Made by a program: the position numbers and the translations under genes. This document shows positions 1 through 9,592 of a stretch of DNA of 64,000 nucleotides, one piece after another; position 1 is the stretch's first letter; each line of letters opens with the position of its first letter. Source of the stretch: Candidatus Phycorickettsia trachydisci (GTDB lineage: Bacteria > Pseudomonadota > Alphaproteobacteria > Rickettsiales > Rickettsiaceae); assembly GCF_003015145.1 (NCBI RefSeq), contig NZ_CP027845.1, positions 372,001 through 436,000 of the forward strand, in the 5' to 3' direction. The notes below the pieces were generated by a model. The model was not told the DNA's origin. It saw only the letters and a program-made list of their open reading frames with translations, and ran no database searches.

Positions 1-961
1 TGGTTCTCAAGCAAATCAAGCTGCATTTCTTGCCTTGCTTAAACCTGGTGATACTATTCTATCTCTAAGTCTTAGTGCTGGTGGTCACTTAACTCATGGT
101 TCTAAAGTCAATATGTCTGGTAAGTGGTTTAACGTTGTTCACTATAATTTAGATCCCAAGACTTATTTGATTGATTATAATGAGATTGAAAGATGTGCGC
201 TGGAATATAAGCCGCAGTTAATTATCGCTGGATTTTCAGCTTATAGCCGTAGTATAGATTTTGATATATTTAGGAAGATAGCTGATAAAGTAGGGGCTTA
301 TCTTCTAGCCGATATAGCTCATATAGCCGGCCTTATTGCTGCTGGATTTCATCAAAATCCAATAGATTTGGCAGATATTGTTACATCCACTACACATAAA
401 ACCCTTAGAGGACCTAGAGGAGGTATTATGATGAGTAATAACCAGGATATAATGAAGAAATTAAATTCAGCTGTATTTCCTGGTATGCAAGGAGGTCCTT
501 TAATGCACGTAATTGGAGCGAAAGCTGTTGGATTTGGAGAGAATTTGCAACCTGAATTTAAAGATTATATTAATCAGGTCATTAAGAATAGCCAGGCCTG
601 TGCTAGCGCTCTTATTAGTAAAGGGTATGATGTGCTTACGGAAGGGACGGATAATCACATGGTTTTAATTGATTTACGTAGTAAAGGTATTACCGGAAAA
701 GATGCTGAGAGCGCTTTAGAGTCTGTTGGAATAATTTGTAATAAAAATATGATACCTTTTGATCCAGCTCCTCCTGCAGTAACATCGGGTATCAGAATAG
801 GTACTCCTGCATGTACAACAAAAGGTTTCAAGGAAGGAGATTTCGTTTATATAGCAGATTTGATAGCTGAAGTGTTAGGCGGCTTAAATAAGTTTGAAAA
901 AGTTAAAACTGATATAAGTGATAAAGTTTATAACCTATCTCAAAAATTTGCGTTTGTATAA
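1..961 (+). CDS. glyA: Serine hydroxymethyltransferase, 3' part (5' end outside window)
   Basis: PLP enzyme that interconverts serine and glycine while charging tetrahydrofolate with a one-carbon unit in the cytosol. The frame is open from base 2 (reading [18 protein letters not shown]), so the gene starts upstream of the window; about 320 of the usual 420 residues are here. The active-site lysine motif [12 protein letters not shown] is intact, as are the GGHLTHG and FPGMQGGP segments typical of the family. An internal TTG at position 35 is not the true start. No downstream gene overlaps it. Identification is secure; only the N-terminus is missing. Confidence 0.97.
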   Translation, partial: GSQANQAAFLALLKPGDTILSLSLSAGGHLTHGSKVNMSGKWFNVVHYNLDPKTYLIDYNEIERCALEYKPQLIIAGFSAYSRSIDFDIFRKIADKVGAYLLADIAHIAGLIAAGFHQNPIDLADIVTSTTHKTLRGPRGGIMMSNNQDIMKKLNSAVFPGMQGGPLMHVIGAKAVGFGENLQPEFKDYINQVIKNSQACASALISKGYDVLTEGTDNHMVLIDLRSKGITGKDAESALESVGIICNKNMIPFDPAPPAVTSGIRIGTPACTTKGFKEGDFVYIADLIAEVLGGLNKFEKVKTDISDKVYNLSQKFAFV

Positions 962-1143
962 ACTTATTAGTTTCATTTTAAATTTCTCAGGTTGTTTAGA
1001 TAGTCATTCTAAATAGAAAATTTTTGCAAATATAGCACTGTTGGTATGAATATTATGAAACGGGTAGGCTAAATATTAAAAAAAGTTGTTTTATGGTCAA
1101 TATATACTTATCATGTTGAAAAAATATTTATTTTGGCCATCAG

Positions 1144-2175
1144 ATGAACTTTCGAGATCATATAGAATTATTTCAGGGTATCCAATCGGGTAGAATAGAG
1201 CAAGTAAAAAGTAAATTAGAAGCACTTGAAAATAATTCTGAACGAAAAATATTATGTGAAGTAGTTCGGTATCTTAGATCATTTTTACAGGAAGAGTATA
1301 CAATCGACAGTCCTTGTCATAGTAAGGACTACGAAGAGTTTGTTGGTCTTACTCTTTTAGAATGTGCTATAAAAAATGCTAATCTAGATATAGTCAAATT
1401 ATTGCTAGATTATGGTGCAACACCTGGGGAAGTCTCTTATTTAACGTATGAAGATGATACAATCGGGGTAACGCATAGTATTCCCTTAATTACTGCTTCA
1501 GAAAGCGGTAACTTAGAAATCGTTAAATTATTATTAGAGTATGGAGCAAGCTTTAATATGATAAATTTTCCATTGCTTTATGCTGTGAAAGGCAATAATC
1601 CTGATATGGTTGAGTGGTTTTTAGAGAATACTCTGAAACCTGCATATGAAGGACAGTGGTATGAGTTATTAGATATAGCTATTACAAATAAAAATAAGAA
1701 TATTTTAGCAATTTTAATAGATGACCCTGCAATGGCTTTGAATCCATCTGAGGGGAGGGTGTTGCTTTGTAAAGCTGTTAAACAGAATGATATAAGTATA
1801 GTAAAGTTTTTGATAGATAAAGGGTTAAGCTCAAATTCTAATGCCTTATTTCCGGCTATTGATAACCGAAATTTAGAAATGCTTCAATTACTTCTGACGC
1901 ATGGTTTTAATGATGATATTAATAAGGAGGTAAGTGATTACAATATGACTGCTTTAGCTTGGGCCATGAAATCCAGATATTATGAAGGGGTAAAATGTTT
2001 ATTGAAGTATGGTGCTAATACAAACAAACTTTTATGGACTGATGAAACAGAATCTGTTGAAAAAGGGGATGATACATATTTTGAATTACTAGACCAATAT
2101 CAGGATCAATCTGCAACAGAGGAGAGCAAAGGTAAACACAAGCTTTTAATAGGAGACATTGATGCGGATTGGTAG
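1144..2175 (+). CDS. Ankyrin-repeat protein, putative effector
   Basis: A 343-aa protein with no signal peptide or membrane segment. About seven ankyrin-type repeats can be read, for example around LLECAIKNANLDIVKLLLDYG, LITASESGNLEIVKLLLEYG, LCKAVKQNDISIVKFLIDKG and LAWAMKSRYYEGVKCLLKYG, after a helical N-terminus of about 70 residues. Ankyrin proteins are common type IV or type I secretion substrates in Rickettsiales and mediate binding to host proteins; that role here is inference. It stands alone between glyA and a convergent gene. The final 40 residues are charged and unstructured. Confidence 0.85.
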   Translation: MNFRDHIELFQGIQSGRIEQVKSKLEALENNSERKILCEVVRYLRSFLQEEYTIDSPCHSKDYEEFVGLTLLECAIKNANLDIVKLLLDYGATPGEVSYLTYEDDTIGVTHSIPLITASESGNLEIVKLLLEYGASFNMINFPLLYAVKGNNPDMVEWFLENTLKPAYEGQWYELLDIAITNKNKNILAILIDDPAMALNPSEGRVLLCKAVKQNDISIVKFLIDKGLSSNSNALFPAIDNRNLEMLQLLLTHGFNDDINKEVSDYNMTALAWAMKSRYYEGVKCLLKYGANTNKLLWTDETESVEKGDDTYFELLDQYQDQSATEESKGKHKLLIGDIDADW

Positions 2176-2274
2176 ATAATTATTTAATTCGTGATATTTT
2201 GATATAGCTTATTCTTTTTTGAGGGGTACAAAATTGGTAATAACTAACTTCTTCAGTCTATGGTGATGGATAAA

Positions 2275-2311
2275 AAGCATCATAAATACTTATCAAGTAT
2301 CTATGATGCTT
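2275..2311. terminator. Hairpin between convergent genes, probable bidirectional terminator
   Basis: Arms AAGCATCAT (2275-2283) and ATGATGCTT (2303-2311) pair perfectly, and inner arms ATACTT (2286-2291) and AAGTAT (2295-2300) extend the stem. It lies between the ankyrin gene and the convergent coiled-coil gene. No long T tract follows on either side, so efficiency is uncertain. Confidence 0.6.
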
Positions 2312-2334
2312 AAGTATCTTTAGGAGTAGTGGTG

Positions 2335-4227
2335 TTATTCTCCTCTGCCCCATCCTGTACGTTTTTTCAAGTTAGCAGCTAAGCTAGTCGCCCCTGTTTT
2401 CATTCGCTGAGCTATGGAAGGCTTTTTAACATCTTCTCTAGTCTGTTCTACCGTTTGACGATCTTTAGGTGATAATTTATTCCATAAATTTGTAGCTCCC
2501 GCAGACATATTACTTCCTAAATCAGACATACCTTGCCTTGTTTTTGAAATACCTTCAGCCACGTTTTGTTTTGCTTTTGAGATGACTCCATCTGATGAAA
2601 TACCCATTTGCGCTAAAGTATACTGGTCAGCTATAGCTACACCTTGCTGAGCTTTGGTTGTGGCAATTCCTAAATCTTGTTTGCGAATTTCTGCTTCTAA
2701 TGAACCAACTACTTTCGTAAGTGCTTTTGACTCTTCTTGCAACTCATGTAGGCTATTTTCAGAAGCTTGTTTCCGCTGCCCATTATCCTTTAAGGCTTTT
2801 TCAATTCGTTCTAATTCAGCCTGTAGTTTTGCATGTGACTTTTCTCCCGCCTCTAAATTAGCAACAAAATTTGGTATGTTTCTGTTAGCTTCTTTCCATC
2901 TATTTTTTGCCGCATCAATATTTTGTTCAACCGATCCTGTAGCGCCTTCTTGGAATCTCAATTCTGCATCAGCTTTTTGTTGACTTGCCTTAGATTCTCT
3001 TATGAATCGACCAGCTGAATCTTCGAGAGCCCTTAATTCTATCTGTTCTCTTTTTGTAAGAGGACCTTTTCTGCTTTGTTGTATATTTTGAAGTTCTTCT
3101 TCAAATTCTCTGACCTCTTGAGTCTGATTTTTTAAGGTGTGTTGTAATTCTGGTAATTTGCCTCCTACATTTGTGTGCAAGTGAGAAAGTGCTTTTATGT
3201 CATGTTTAGCTGCTGCCGACTTTTTCGTAATTTGTGCTAGCGTTTCCAAATTTTCGTTAGTTATGGCGGTTGCTTGTTGTATCGTGGATTCTAATTGTTT
3301 CTTCTGTTTTTCCAAAGCTTGTCTTTCTTTTTCCAAGTTTGAAAGAGTTTGGGTTGTTTGTTTGATTTTATTTGTAGCTTTCTGCAATTCTTCTTTTTTC
3401 TCTTTCAAAATAGAATTTCTTGTTTCTCTGAATTCTTGCTGACTAGCAAGTTTTTCGGATAGAGATGTTACTTTGCGTTGAGCAGCGTCTTGAATTGGTC
3501 GTTTTTTCTCTTCTTGTTTAAATTGCTTTTCTGCTGCTTCGCGTGCTTTTATTTCCCTTTCTTCTTGTTTTAATTGAGCTTTTTTCCTATCAATTTCTCC
3601 CAGTTGTCCTTGACGGGGCGCATTCCTTTTAAACAAATTGCCTAAGCGATCTTTCATAGAGCGTTTTTCGAGATTTTGTTTCGTTAATTCTTCTATCCTT
3701 TCATCCTGACGTACCCCAAACATGTGCTGTAAGTTTTCAAGTGCTTCCTCTCCCCGAATATCATTTGCTTTTTGATTATCCTTTTTTGCCCTTCTCTGAG
3801 CCGCTAATTCTGATCTTTCAAACATGTTATTCATAGATTCAAAAGCTGCTGCTTCTTTTGCTTTTTCCGCTTTTATTGCTGCCCTCGCTTTAGTACCACG
3901 AAAAACTCTTTGTATTGTAGTAGCTGCCGCTGCTGCTTCTCGTTCTGCTTCTCGTTCTGCCTCTTTTTGTTGGTAGATTGGTTGCACGTTTTTTGTAAGT
4001 TCTTGTATTATCTTTTTGCTGTCATTATCGAAATAACGTTTTAGACCCAAGCTCCAGGCCATGGGACGACTTTTTGCGAAGTTATTGACAGCTTGCTCTA
4101 TTAAGTGATGATAAGCTTTAGGTATTCCTGTTTGATTCTCATCAATATTTTTATAATTATTAGTTCCAAATGATTCCTCGATAAAATTGAAAATTTTGCC
4201 TGCTATTTGTTCTGGTGTATCAGCCAT
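2335..4227 (-). CDS. Large coiled-coil protein with IQ (calmodulin-binding) motif, putative effector
   Basis: 630 aa, no signal peptide or membrane segment. Residues 1-85 form a compact, partly helical N-terminus of no family I recognise. Residues 90-125 are Ala/Glu-rich and contain I105-Q106-x3-R110-G111-x3-R115, which fits the eukaryotic IQ consensus IQxxxRGxxxR exactly. Residues 130-510 are heptad-rich Glu/Lys/Gln coiled coil; the basic C-terminus (510-630) is rich in Gly, Ser and Lys. The start is supported by AAAGG eight bases before the ATG. It sits upstream of two other accessory genes on the same strand. Function unknown; a secreted protein acting on host calmodulin or cytoskeleton is inference. 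Confidence 0.75.
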   Translation of the reverse strand: MADTPEQIAGKIFNFIEESFGTNNYKNIDENQTGIPKAYHHLIEQAVNNFAKSRPMAWSLGLKRYFDNDSKKIIQELTKNVQPIYQQKEAEREAEREAAAAATTIQRVFRGTKARAAIKAEKAKEAAAFESMNNMFERSELAAQRRAKKDNQKANDIRGEEALENLQHMFGVRQDERIEELTKQNLEKRSMKDRLGNLFKRNAPRQGQLGEIDRKKAQLKQEEREIKAREAAEKQFKQEEKKRPIQDAAQRKVTSLSEKLASQQEFRETRNSILKEKKEELQKATNKIKQTTQTLSNLEKERQALEKQKKQLESTIQQATAITNENLETLAQITKKSAAAKHDIKALSHLHTNVGGKLPELQHTLKNQTQEVREFEEELQNIQQSRKGPLTKREQIELRALEDSAGRFIRESKASQQKADAELRFQEGATGSVEQNIDAAKNRWKEANRNIPNFVANLEAGEKSHAKLQAELERIEKALKDNGQRKQASENSLHELQEESKALTKVVGSLEAEIRKQDLGIATTKAQQGVAIADQYTLAQMGISSDGVISKAKQNVAEGISKTRQGMSDLGSNMSAGATNLWNKLSPKDRQTVEQTREDVKKPSIAQRMKTGATSLAANLKKRTGWGRGE

Positions 4228-4493
4228 AAAATGTACCTTTATTAATTATACAGGCTTATTATACTTTAAGTTAAAAATTTAGGTTATTAAAGTACCATAT
4301 AATTTACGATTTTTAATATATTAGTAGCAATATAGGCACAGAGACTCATATTTTCTTTTTGTTTTGTGAAAATTTTTTAAAAAAGATATCACTTTATGGT
4401 GAAGTATTAAAATAGTTAAAAATTTCCAAATAAACAAAGATTATACGAGGCTTTTTTGATAAATATTAGAGTGGATCTTGCTGATCGTGATGG

Positions 4494-5291
4494 TCATAAA
4501 AGTCTGTAGCTTTGCCTAACTAAGTGCATGGTTAGTGTTGATTCGTGGTGTCCTAAACCTAAGTCAGGTAAAGTGACATCATTATGCTTTGGAAGTTCCA
4601 TTGATTTGGAAAGTTGAAATGATTGTTGCAGTGCTAATTTAGCTTGTGCCTTAACCTCTTCAGGTAAGCTATCTAAAGTATGGTGCCTTTTCTTTTCCAT
4701 TGTTTTAGGAGAATAACATCTGGCTTTAGGAGAATAACATCCTTGGTGCATTTCTGAGACTGCCTGTATAACTTGTACTTCGATAGGTTGTAAATTGGGC
4801 AAAGTTACTTTATTAGATAGTGATTTGTTCAAAATATTTAGAGGCGGTTCTAGATATTGATGCTGTAATTTAGTTTCTTTTGCGACCAGTGTTCTTTGAA
4901 ATTCTTCATTGATTTCATAAGGTTCTCTACCTGGATTTTGTGCAACAGCTTTTCTGACATCTTGAAATAAACCTTTAAACCCTCCAAAAACTTTTAAATC
5001 TGTAGTATTTTTTAATTCCTCTGTAAAATGTAGCAGATTTTCTGTTGTAGGATTAGTTAGAGCTCTTATTACTAAATTTTCAATCTCAAATTTTTGGTCG
5101 TCTAAAAAAATTTTGATAGCTCTTTGTCTTGCTTCCAATAATTCATGAACGAGGTCTAATTGCTCCAAATTAAAAGAATCAGCATTGATATCCAGGTGTA
5201 TGTCATTTTTTATATCCTTAGTAATCTTTTCGCGTCGCTTATCTAACCATTCCTTTAGGGGGCCTTTGAGTTGTATCTCATCTTCTGGCAT
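4494..5291 (-). CDS. Hypothetical protein, paralogue of the upstream neighbour
   Basis: About 265 aa, helical and charged, with no signal peptide. I prefer the ATG at 5291 (MPEDEIQL) over the one at 5297 because AAGGG lies seven bases before it. Residues from about 45 to 110 align with the gene at 5310-6110: ARQRAIKIFLDDQ against SQNSLEIFPDEQ, then ALTNPTTENLLHFTEEL against ALENPTVENLQHFRQEL. A tandem GCYSPKA/RCYSPKT duplication comes from an 18-bp direct DNA repeat near 4700-4740. The following LDSLPEEVKAQAK resembles the neighbour's N-terminus, suggesting exchange between paralogues. Function unknown; likely a lineage-specific accessory or effector gene. Confidence 0.65.
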   Translation of the reverse strand: MPEDEIQLKGPLKEWLDKRREKITKDIKNDIHLDINADSFNLEQLDLVHELLEARQRAIKIFLDDQKFEIENLVIRALTNPTTENLLHFTEELKNTTDLKVFGGFKGLFQDVRKAVAQNPGREPYEINEEFQRTLVAKETKLQHQYLEPPLNILNKSLSNKVTLPNLQPIEVQVIQAVSEMHQGCYSPKARCYSPKTMEKKRHHTLDSLPEEVKAQAKLALQQSFQLSKSMELPKHNDVTLPDLGLGHHESTLTMHLVRQSYRLL

Positions 5292-5309
5292 AAACATACC
5301 CTTATTTGA

Positions 5310-6110
5310 TTATTCTAATCTATTATATTTAGAATCACGTAAATAAGAAGTTAAACTAATAAAGGAAGTTGCTTTGATATACTTTGTGTAAGTATAAACA
5401 CAAAAAGTTAAGAACCCCGTCCTCCTAGTGAGTTTTTTTTTGTTGTTCATTTTGGGTACTGTTGATGGGCGTCTCGCTCCTCCTTGTCGGACTTCTGGAA
5501 TTATTGATGATTCACTTTGTCTTTCCGTAAAAGGTAGTAAGGCCTGTCTTGCATTAAGGATAGTATTTTGATCACCAAATTGAGTTGATGGTAGTTCTCT
5601 TAATTTAGGCAAAATTACTTTGTTAGATGGTTGTTTTGTTATTTTGTCAGGATGCTGAGGAGAGGGTGTATTAGAATGATCAATTATAGGTAATTCCTTT
5701 TTTCCTTGAGGCATACTAGGCAAAATCACCTTCCGTTGTGAATTAGTTTGTTTTAGGTCTTTTAACCTTTTGTTCACTTCGTTTTCAAATATTTCCGCTA
5801 CTTCGTGATAAGTTGCATTTGGATTTTCTTTGGCAACTCGGGATGCGCTGTGCAATATGTCTTGAAAATTAAAAACTAAGCTAGCTCTCCTTTTATGTAA
5901 TTCCTGCCTAAAATGTTGTAAATTTTCTACTGTAGGGTTCTCTAAAGCTTGTTTTAGTAGATCTTTAACGTGAGATTTTTGTTCATCTGGAAAAATTTCT
6001 AGAGAATTTTGGCTTTCGTGTAATAACTGTTCCGCAAGTTCTTTATGTTCTTCTGGAAGACTATCTAACAATTTTGTAAGTTTGGGTAATAACTCATCCT
6101 CTTATGACAT
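5310..6110 (-). pseudogene. Decaying paralogue of the 4494-5291 gene (early nonsense codon, A9 run near 3' end)
   Basis: The open frame (5310-6071, 253 aa) has only a TTG at 6071 as possible start. Upstream in the same frame an ATG at 6110 reads M-S-stop-EDELLPKL, which lines up with MPEDEIQL at the start of the paralogue, so a TAA has arisen at codon 3. Near the other end, a run of nine A (plus-strand T 5433-5441) precedes a tail rich in Tyr, Thr and Phe that looks like non-coding read-through. A one-base slip there would give a short tail, NSLGGRGS, ending at 5408. The centre is well preserved. Either a recent pseudogene, a gene using TTG, or sequencing error in the A run. Confidence 0.6.
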
Positions 6111-6380
6111 AATTATACTTTGTCTTTAATTATATCTCGCTAATTGTATTTGAAATTAAAAGAATCAAAAATTAAATTAATAAAAGATAGACTGTTTTAA
6201 TATATTGTGGAACTATAAGCACAGATAGTTTTTTGCTATGCTCAGAATATGAACTCTAAATGTGAAAGATTATATAAATTATTAGAAGATGTTTTAAGTT
6301 GTTATGGATTTACACTGAATTTGTTCCTTGCAAAGGCTATGTGAGTATATTATGATCAGGAAAAATTAGACACTAAAAAT
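6111..6380. other. Intergenic, no supported gene
   Basis: AT-rich spacer before tolB. A 31-codon ORF (6249-6344) is present, but nothing supports it as a gene. Confidence 0.5.
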
Positions 6381-7685
6381 ATGATGATTTTTGTAAGAAT
6401 AGCGCTGTTTTTACTTTGCGTTAACTGCTCTTATGCCATGGAGGAATTATACATCTCTAAAGGTATTCAACAACTTACTCCTATTGCTGTAAATGATTTT
6501 GCAACACCTGATATCACTGAGAAGCGTTTGGCTGAAAACATTGTAGAAGTGATCAAATCTGACTTAAGATATTGTGGCATCTTTAAGCTGATATCTTCCA
6601 ATTCATTCATAGAAATTAAACGTGGCGTGTACCATAAGCCAGATTTTGCATCTTGGCGTCAAATTAATGCTAATCTTTTACTCAATGGTCAGTTAAGAAG
6701 GGATAATGCAAAGCAGTTTGCTACTAAAATGATTCTATGGGATAACATTACGGGTAATAAAATTTTATCTATTACTTTTAAAGGTAGTATAGATTCGTGG
6801 CGTCGTGTTGCGCATCAAGTGTCGGATAAAATATACGAATCAATAACTGGTGATAAAGGATATTTTGATACAAAAATATACTATATCGCTGAGCGCGAAA
6901 GAGGTCCGAATAAATTTAAAAGGATATCTGTAATGGATTATGATGGCTCTAATCATGAATTTTTGAGTGATGATAAGGTTATCAGTTTAACACCGCGATT
7001 GTCTCCAAGTGGTAAAAATTTGTTATATGTCTCTTATCTTCAAGGAAAACCTAAGGTATTTAGTAGAAGCCTTAAAACGGGTAAGTCTACATTATTGATT
7101 ACTGATGTGGGAATGTCGTTTGCTCCGAGATTTGCTCCAGATGAGAGTAAGATTATATATTCTTTAGCGCGTCATGGCGCGACGCATCTGTGGGAAATGA
7201 ATCTTAAAAACTTTAAGACAAAACAGCTTACGACAGGTTTTTCTATTAACACATCTCCTACATATTCTCATGATGGTAAATTGGTATTTTTTAACTCTGA
7301 TCGTAGCGGTTCAAAGCAATTATATTCAATGAAGATAGATGGAAGTGATATAACGCGTGTAAGTTTTGGAGAAGGTAGCTACAGCACTCCTGTGGTATCT
7401 CCTAATGGTAAATACATTGCTTTTATCAAATCTATTCGAGGTGAAGATTTTTACTTGGGAGTTATGAATATTGATGGTAGTAATGAGAGATTGCTTGTTA
7501 ACAGTTATCTTGTCGATAGTATTTCATGGGCTCCAAATAGTAGAGTTATAGCTTTTGCTAAAACGTATAGGGTAGGGGCTAAGAAAAAGCCTGTAACAAA
7601 AATTCATACCATTGATATAGAAGGTTTGAATGAAAGAGAAATTCCAACTCCTTTTGATGCTACCGATCCTGAGTGGTCTAACTAA
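6381..7685 (+). CDS. tolB: Tol-Pal system periplasmic beta-propeller TolB
   Basis: 434 aa. An N-terminal signal peptide (IFVRIALFLLCVNCSYA) is followed by the TolB N-terminal domain, then the C-terminal six-bladed propeller with the repeated pattern SPSGK / APDESK / SHDGK / SPNGK. TolB works with Pal and TolA/Q/R in outer-membrane constriction during division and envelope integrity. Length is normal for alphaproteobacteria. No other tol gene is adjacent, so the tol-pal set is dispersed, as is common in Rickettsiales. Confidence 0.96.
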   Translation: MMIFVRIALFLLCVNCSYAMEELYISKGIQQLTPIAVNDFATPDITEKRLAENIVEVIKSDLRYCGIFKLISSNSFIEIKRGVYHKPDFASWRQINANLLLNGQLRRDNAKQFATKMILWDNITGNKILSITFKGSIDSWRRVAHQVSDKIYESITGDKGYFDTKIYYIAERERGPNKFKRISVMDYDGSNHEFLSDDKVISLTPRLSPSGKNLLYVSYLQGKPKVFSRSLKTGKSTLLITDVGMSFAPRFAPDESKIIYSLARHGATHLWEMNLKNFKTKQLTTGFSINTSPTYSHDGKLVFFNSDRSGSKQLYSMKIDGSDITRVSFGEGSYSTPVVSPNGKYIAFIKSIRGEDFYLGVMNIDGSNERLLVNSYLVDSISWAPNSRVIAFAKTYRVGAKKKPVTKIHTIDIEGLNEREIPTPFDATDPEWSN

Positions 7686-7712
7686 TAAGTAAGATTTAAA
7701 AGTCTTATAGCG

Positions 7713-8258
7713 TTAAGAATTATTTTCGCCTGTAAGATTATCCATTTCTTGTTGTGAACAAAGTCCTAAAAGAACTGGATTACGGGGCTTTAATTCACTC
7801 ATATTCCAATGAGTTTTTGCTCTAACCTTTGCGACGGTATCTTTTGTTGTGCCAAGAAGTTTAACTATTTGAGCATCGGTGATCTCAGGATAATTTTTAA
7901 CAATCCAAAGTATTGCGTCAGGTCTATCTTTACGTCTTGCTAGTGGTATATATTTTTTATTGCTGGACCTTTTTTTAGTAGTCTTTTTAGTACCTTGGTG
8001 ATTGAATAGCATACTTAAGGAAGCTGTGGAGTCTGCGCAGCATCTTGCTATTTCTTCATCAGTAAGTTGCATAGTATTGCGAACGGGGTCCACTCCCATT
8101 ATGCCTTTTGCCACATCCCCATCTGCTATAGCTTGTACCTCTAATTCATGCATCCCACAAAAATCTGCTATTTGTTTAAATGTTAGACCCGTATTTTCAA
8201 CCAACCATACAGCTGTAGCTTTTGGCATAATAGGTAATTTCTTAGTTTGTTCTTGCAT
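7713..8258 (-). CDS. trcR: DUF1013 cell-cycle transcriptional regulator TrcR
   Basis: 181 aa. The N-terminus (LPIMPKATAVWLVENTGLTF, then KQIADFCGMHELEVQAIADG) is the hallmark of DUF1013 proteins, called TrcR in alphaproteobacteria, which have helix-turn-helix-like segments and act in CtrA-linked cell-cycle transcription. A second predicted HTH lies at about 115-150 (LWIVKNYPEITDAQIVKLLG). The middle is a basic linker. It is convergent with tolB with only 27 bases between, and tRNA-Pro lies upstream on the same strand. Together with chpT at 31794 it indicates a retained CtrA-type regulatory circuit. Confidence 0.9.
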   Translation of the reverse strand: MQEQTKKLPIMPKATAVWLVENTGLTFKQIADFCGMHELEVQAIADGDVAKGIMGVDPVRNTMQLTDEEIARCCADSTASLSMLFNHQGTKKTTKKRSSNKKYIPLARRKDRPDAILWIVKNYPEITDAQIVKLLGTTKDTVAKVRAKTHWNMSELKPRNPVLLGLCSQQEMDNLTGENNS

Positions 8259-8299
8259 AAATTATAGTACTTAGCAATTCATTATATCTTAAAATGGAA

Positions 8300-8376
<77 letters not shown>

Positions 8377-8677
8377 TTATATTTTAAAGTTTTAAGAGCT
8401 ATACCAAAAGTTCAAAAACTTACTTTCTAACTCCATAGTTCAATGTATACTAAATCTCCCTCAATTGCAATAGGTCTTCATATAATCAAAATAATTCTTT
8501 GAGACTTTTAACCTTAAAATTTTTTGTATAAGTGCAAACATGGAAATATTTTCTTTAATAAATTGTAAAATTTTTAAATTTTCCTTCCTTGCTTGATATA
8601 TATTGTGTTATATATTTAAAAGTATTAGGGCTGCGTGGCTAGAGGCTGGGAAAGTTCTAATAATAAAATGTAATAAT
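8377..8677. other. AT-rich intergenic region
   Basis: 301 bases between tRNA-Pro and dacF. It must carry the divergent promoters, but I see no convincing -35/-10 pair. A TTG at 8603 could extend dacF but is rejected because it would put 25 poorly fitting residues before the signal peptide. Confidence 0.4.
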
Positions 8678-9589
8678 ATGACCTGGGCATCTAATCTTCT
8701 TAAATTTATCCTTCTTGCTATACTTTTTATACAAAGTCCAGCTTATTCTAGGATTAAGCACACAAAATCAAAAACAATGCCTGCTGCATTAATATACGAC
8801 GCATCAAGTAGGAAAGTGCTTTATGCCCATAATATTAATCGCAAGATTCATCCAGCATCTCTTACAAAAATGATGACGGTTTATATTGCCTTTGAACGCT
8901 TACAACAAGGGAAATTAAGCTTAGAAGATGAAATTACAGTATCTAATCATGCAGCAAATGCTAAGCCATGTAAGCTTGGACTTGAAGCTGGAGAAACAAT
9001 CACTGTTAAAGAAGCAATTTTGGCTACAATAATTAAATCTGCAAATGATGCGGCGCGTGCTATTGCAGAAGAGATAGGTGGTTCAGAACGTAAGTTTGCA
9101 TACATTATGAATAGGAAAGCTAAGGCTTTAGGTATGCGCAACACAGTTTTCCGCAACGCCTCAGGTTGGCACGACCCACGCCAGACTACTACAGCAGTAG
9201 ATTTGCTCAAACTTGCAATTGCTTTAAAGAGAGATTTTCCAGAGTATTATCCTATGTTTAGACTAACTTCATTCATGTTCAAGAATAAGGAATATCAAGG
9301 GCATAATCATGTAGTTAAGAATTATGTAGGTGCTGAAGGTATGAAAACGGGATACATATCAGCTTCGGGATATAATTTAGTGACGGCTGCAAAAAGAGGT
9401 AATAGGAGATTGATAGGGGTAATTATAGGAGGTAAAACTGCTAAAGAACGCGATGGTAGAATGATAACACTCTTAAACAAATATTTTTCTACATCAAATA
9501 AAACTTTTATCAAGTCTGTAAAATCTAAGCCCAAATCTAAAAAGATTATTACTAGCGTAGCAACGCTAAAAGTCGATAAAATTGCCTAA
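8678..9589 (+). CDS. dacF: D-alanyl-D-alanine carboxypeptidase (peptidase S11, DacF/PBP5 type)
   Basis: 303 aa from the ATG at 8678, chosen because a clean signal peptide (LLKFILLAILFIQSPAYS) then begins at once. The penicillin-binding triad is complete: S61-L-T-K64, S121-A-N123 and K223-T-G225. It removes the terminal D-Ala from peptidoglycan pentapeptides in the periplasm and is a target of beta-lactams. The C-terminal tail is Lys-rich (KSKPKSKK) instead of a full membrane anchor domain, so it is a short S11 form. cutA follows after 3 bases, probably co-transcribed. With murA it supports an active peptidoglycan pathway. Confidence 0.93.
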   Translation: MTWASNLLKFILLAILFIQSPAYSRIKHTKSKTMPAALIYDASSRKVLYAHNINRKIHPASLTKMMTVYIAFERLQQGKLSLEDEITVSNHAANAKPCKLGLEAGETITVKEAILATIIKSANDAARAIAEEIGGSERKFAYIMNRKAKALGMRNTVFRNASGWHDPRQTTTAVDLLKLAIALKRDFPEYYPMFRLTSFMFKNKEYQGHNHVVKNYVGAEGMKTGYISASGYNLVTAAKRGNRRLIGVIIGGKTAKERDGRMITLLNKYFSTSNKTFIKSVKSKPKSKKIITSVATLKVDKIA

Positions 9590-9592
9590 CGC

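Noticed and set aside
6249-6344. 31-codon ORF before tolB
   Set aside because: Short, no ribosome site, no recognisable pattern; could be chance in AT-rich DNA.
8603-8677. Upstream TTG start for the carboxypeptidase
   Set aside because: The extra 25 residues would push the signal peptide away from the N-terminus; the ATG at 8678 fits much better.
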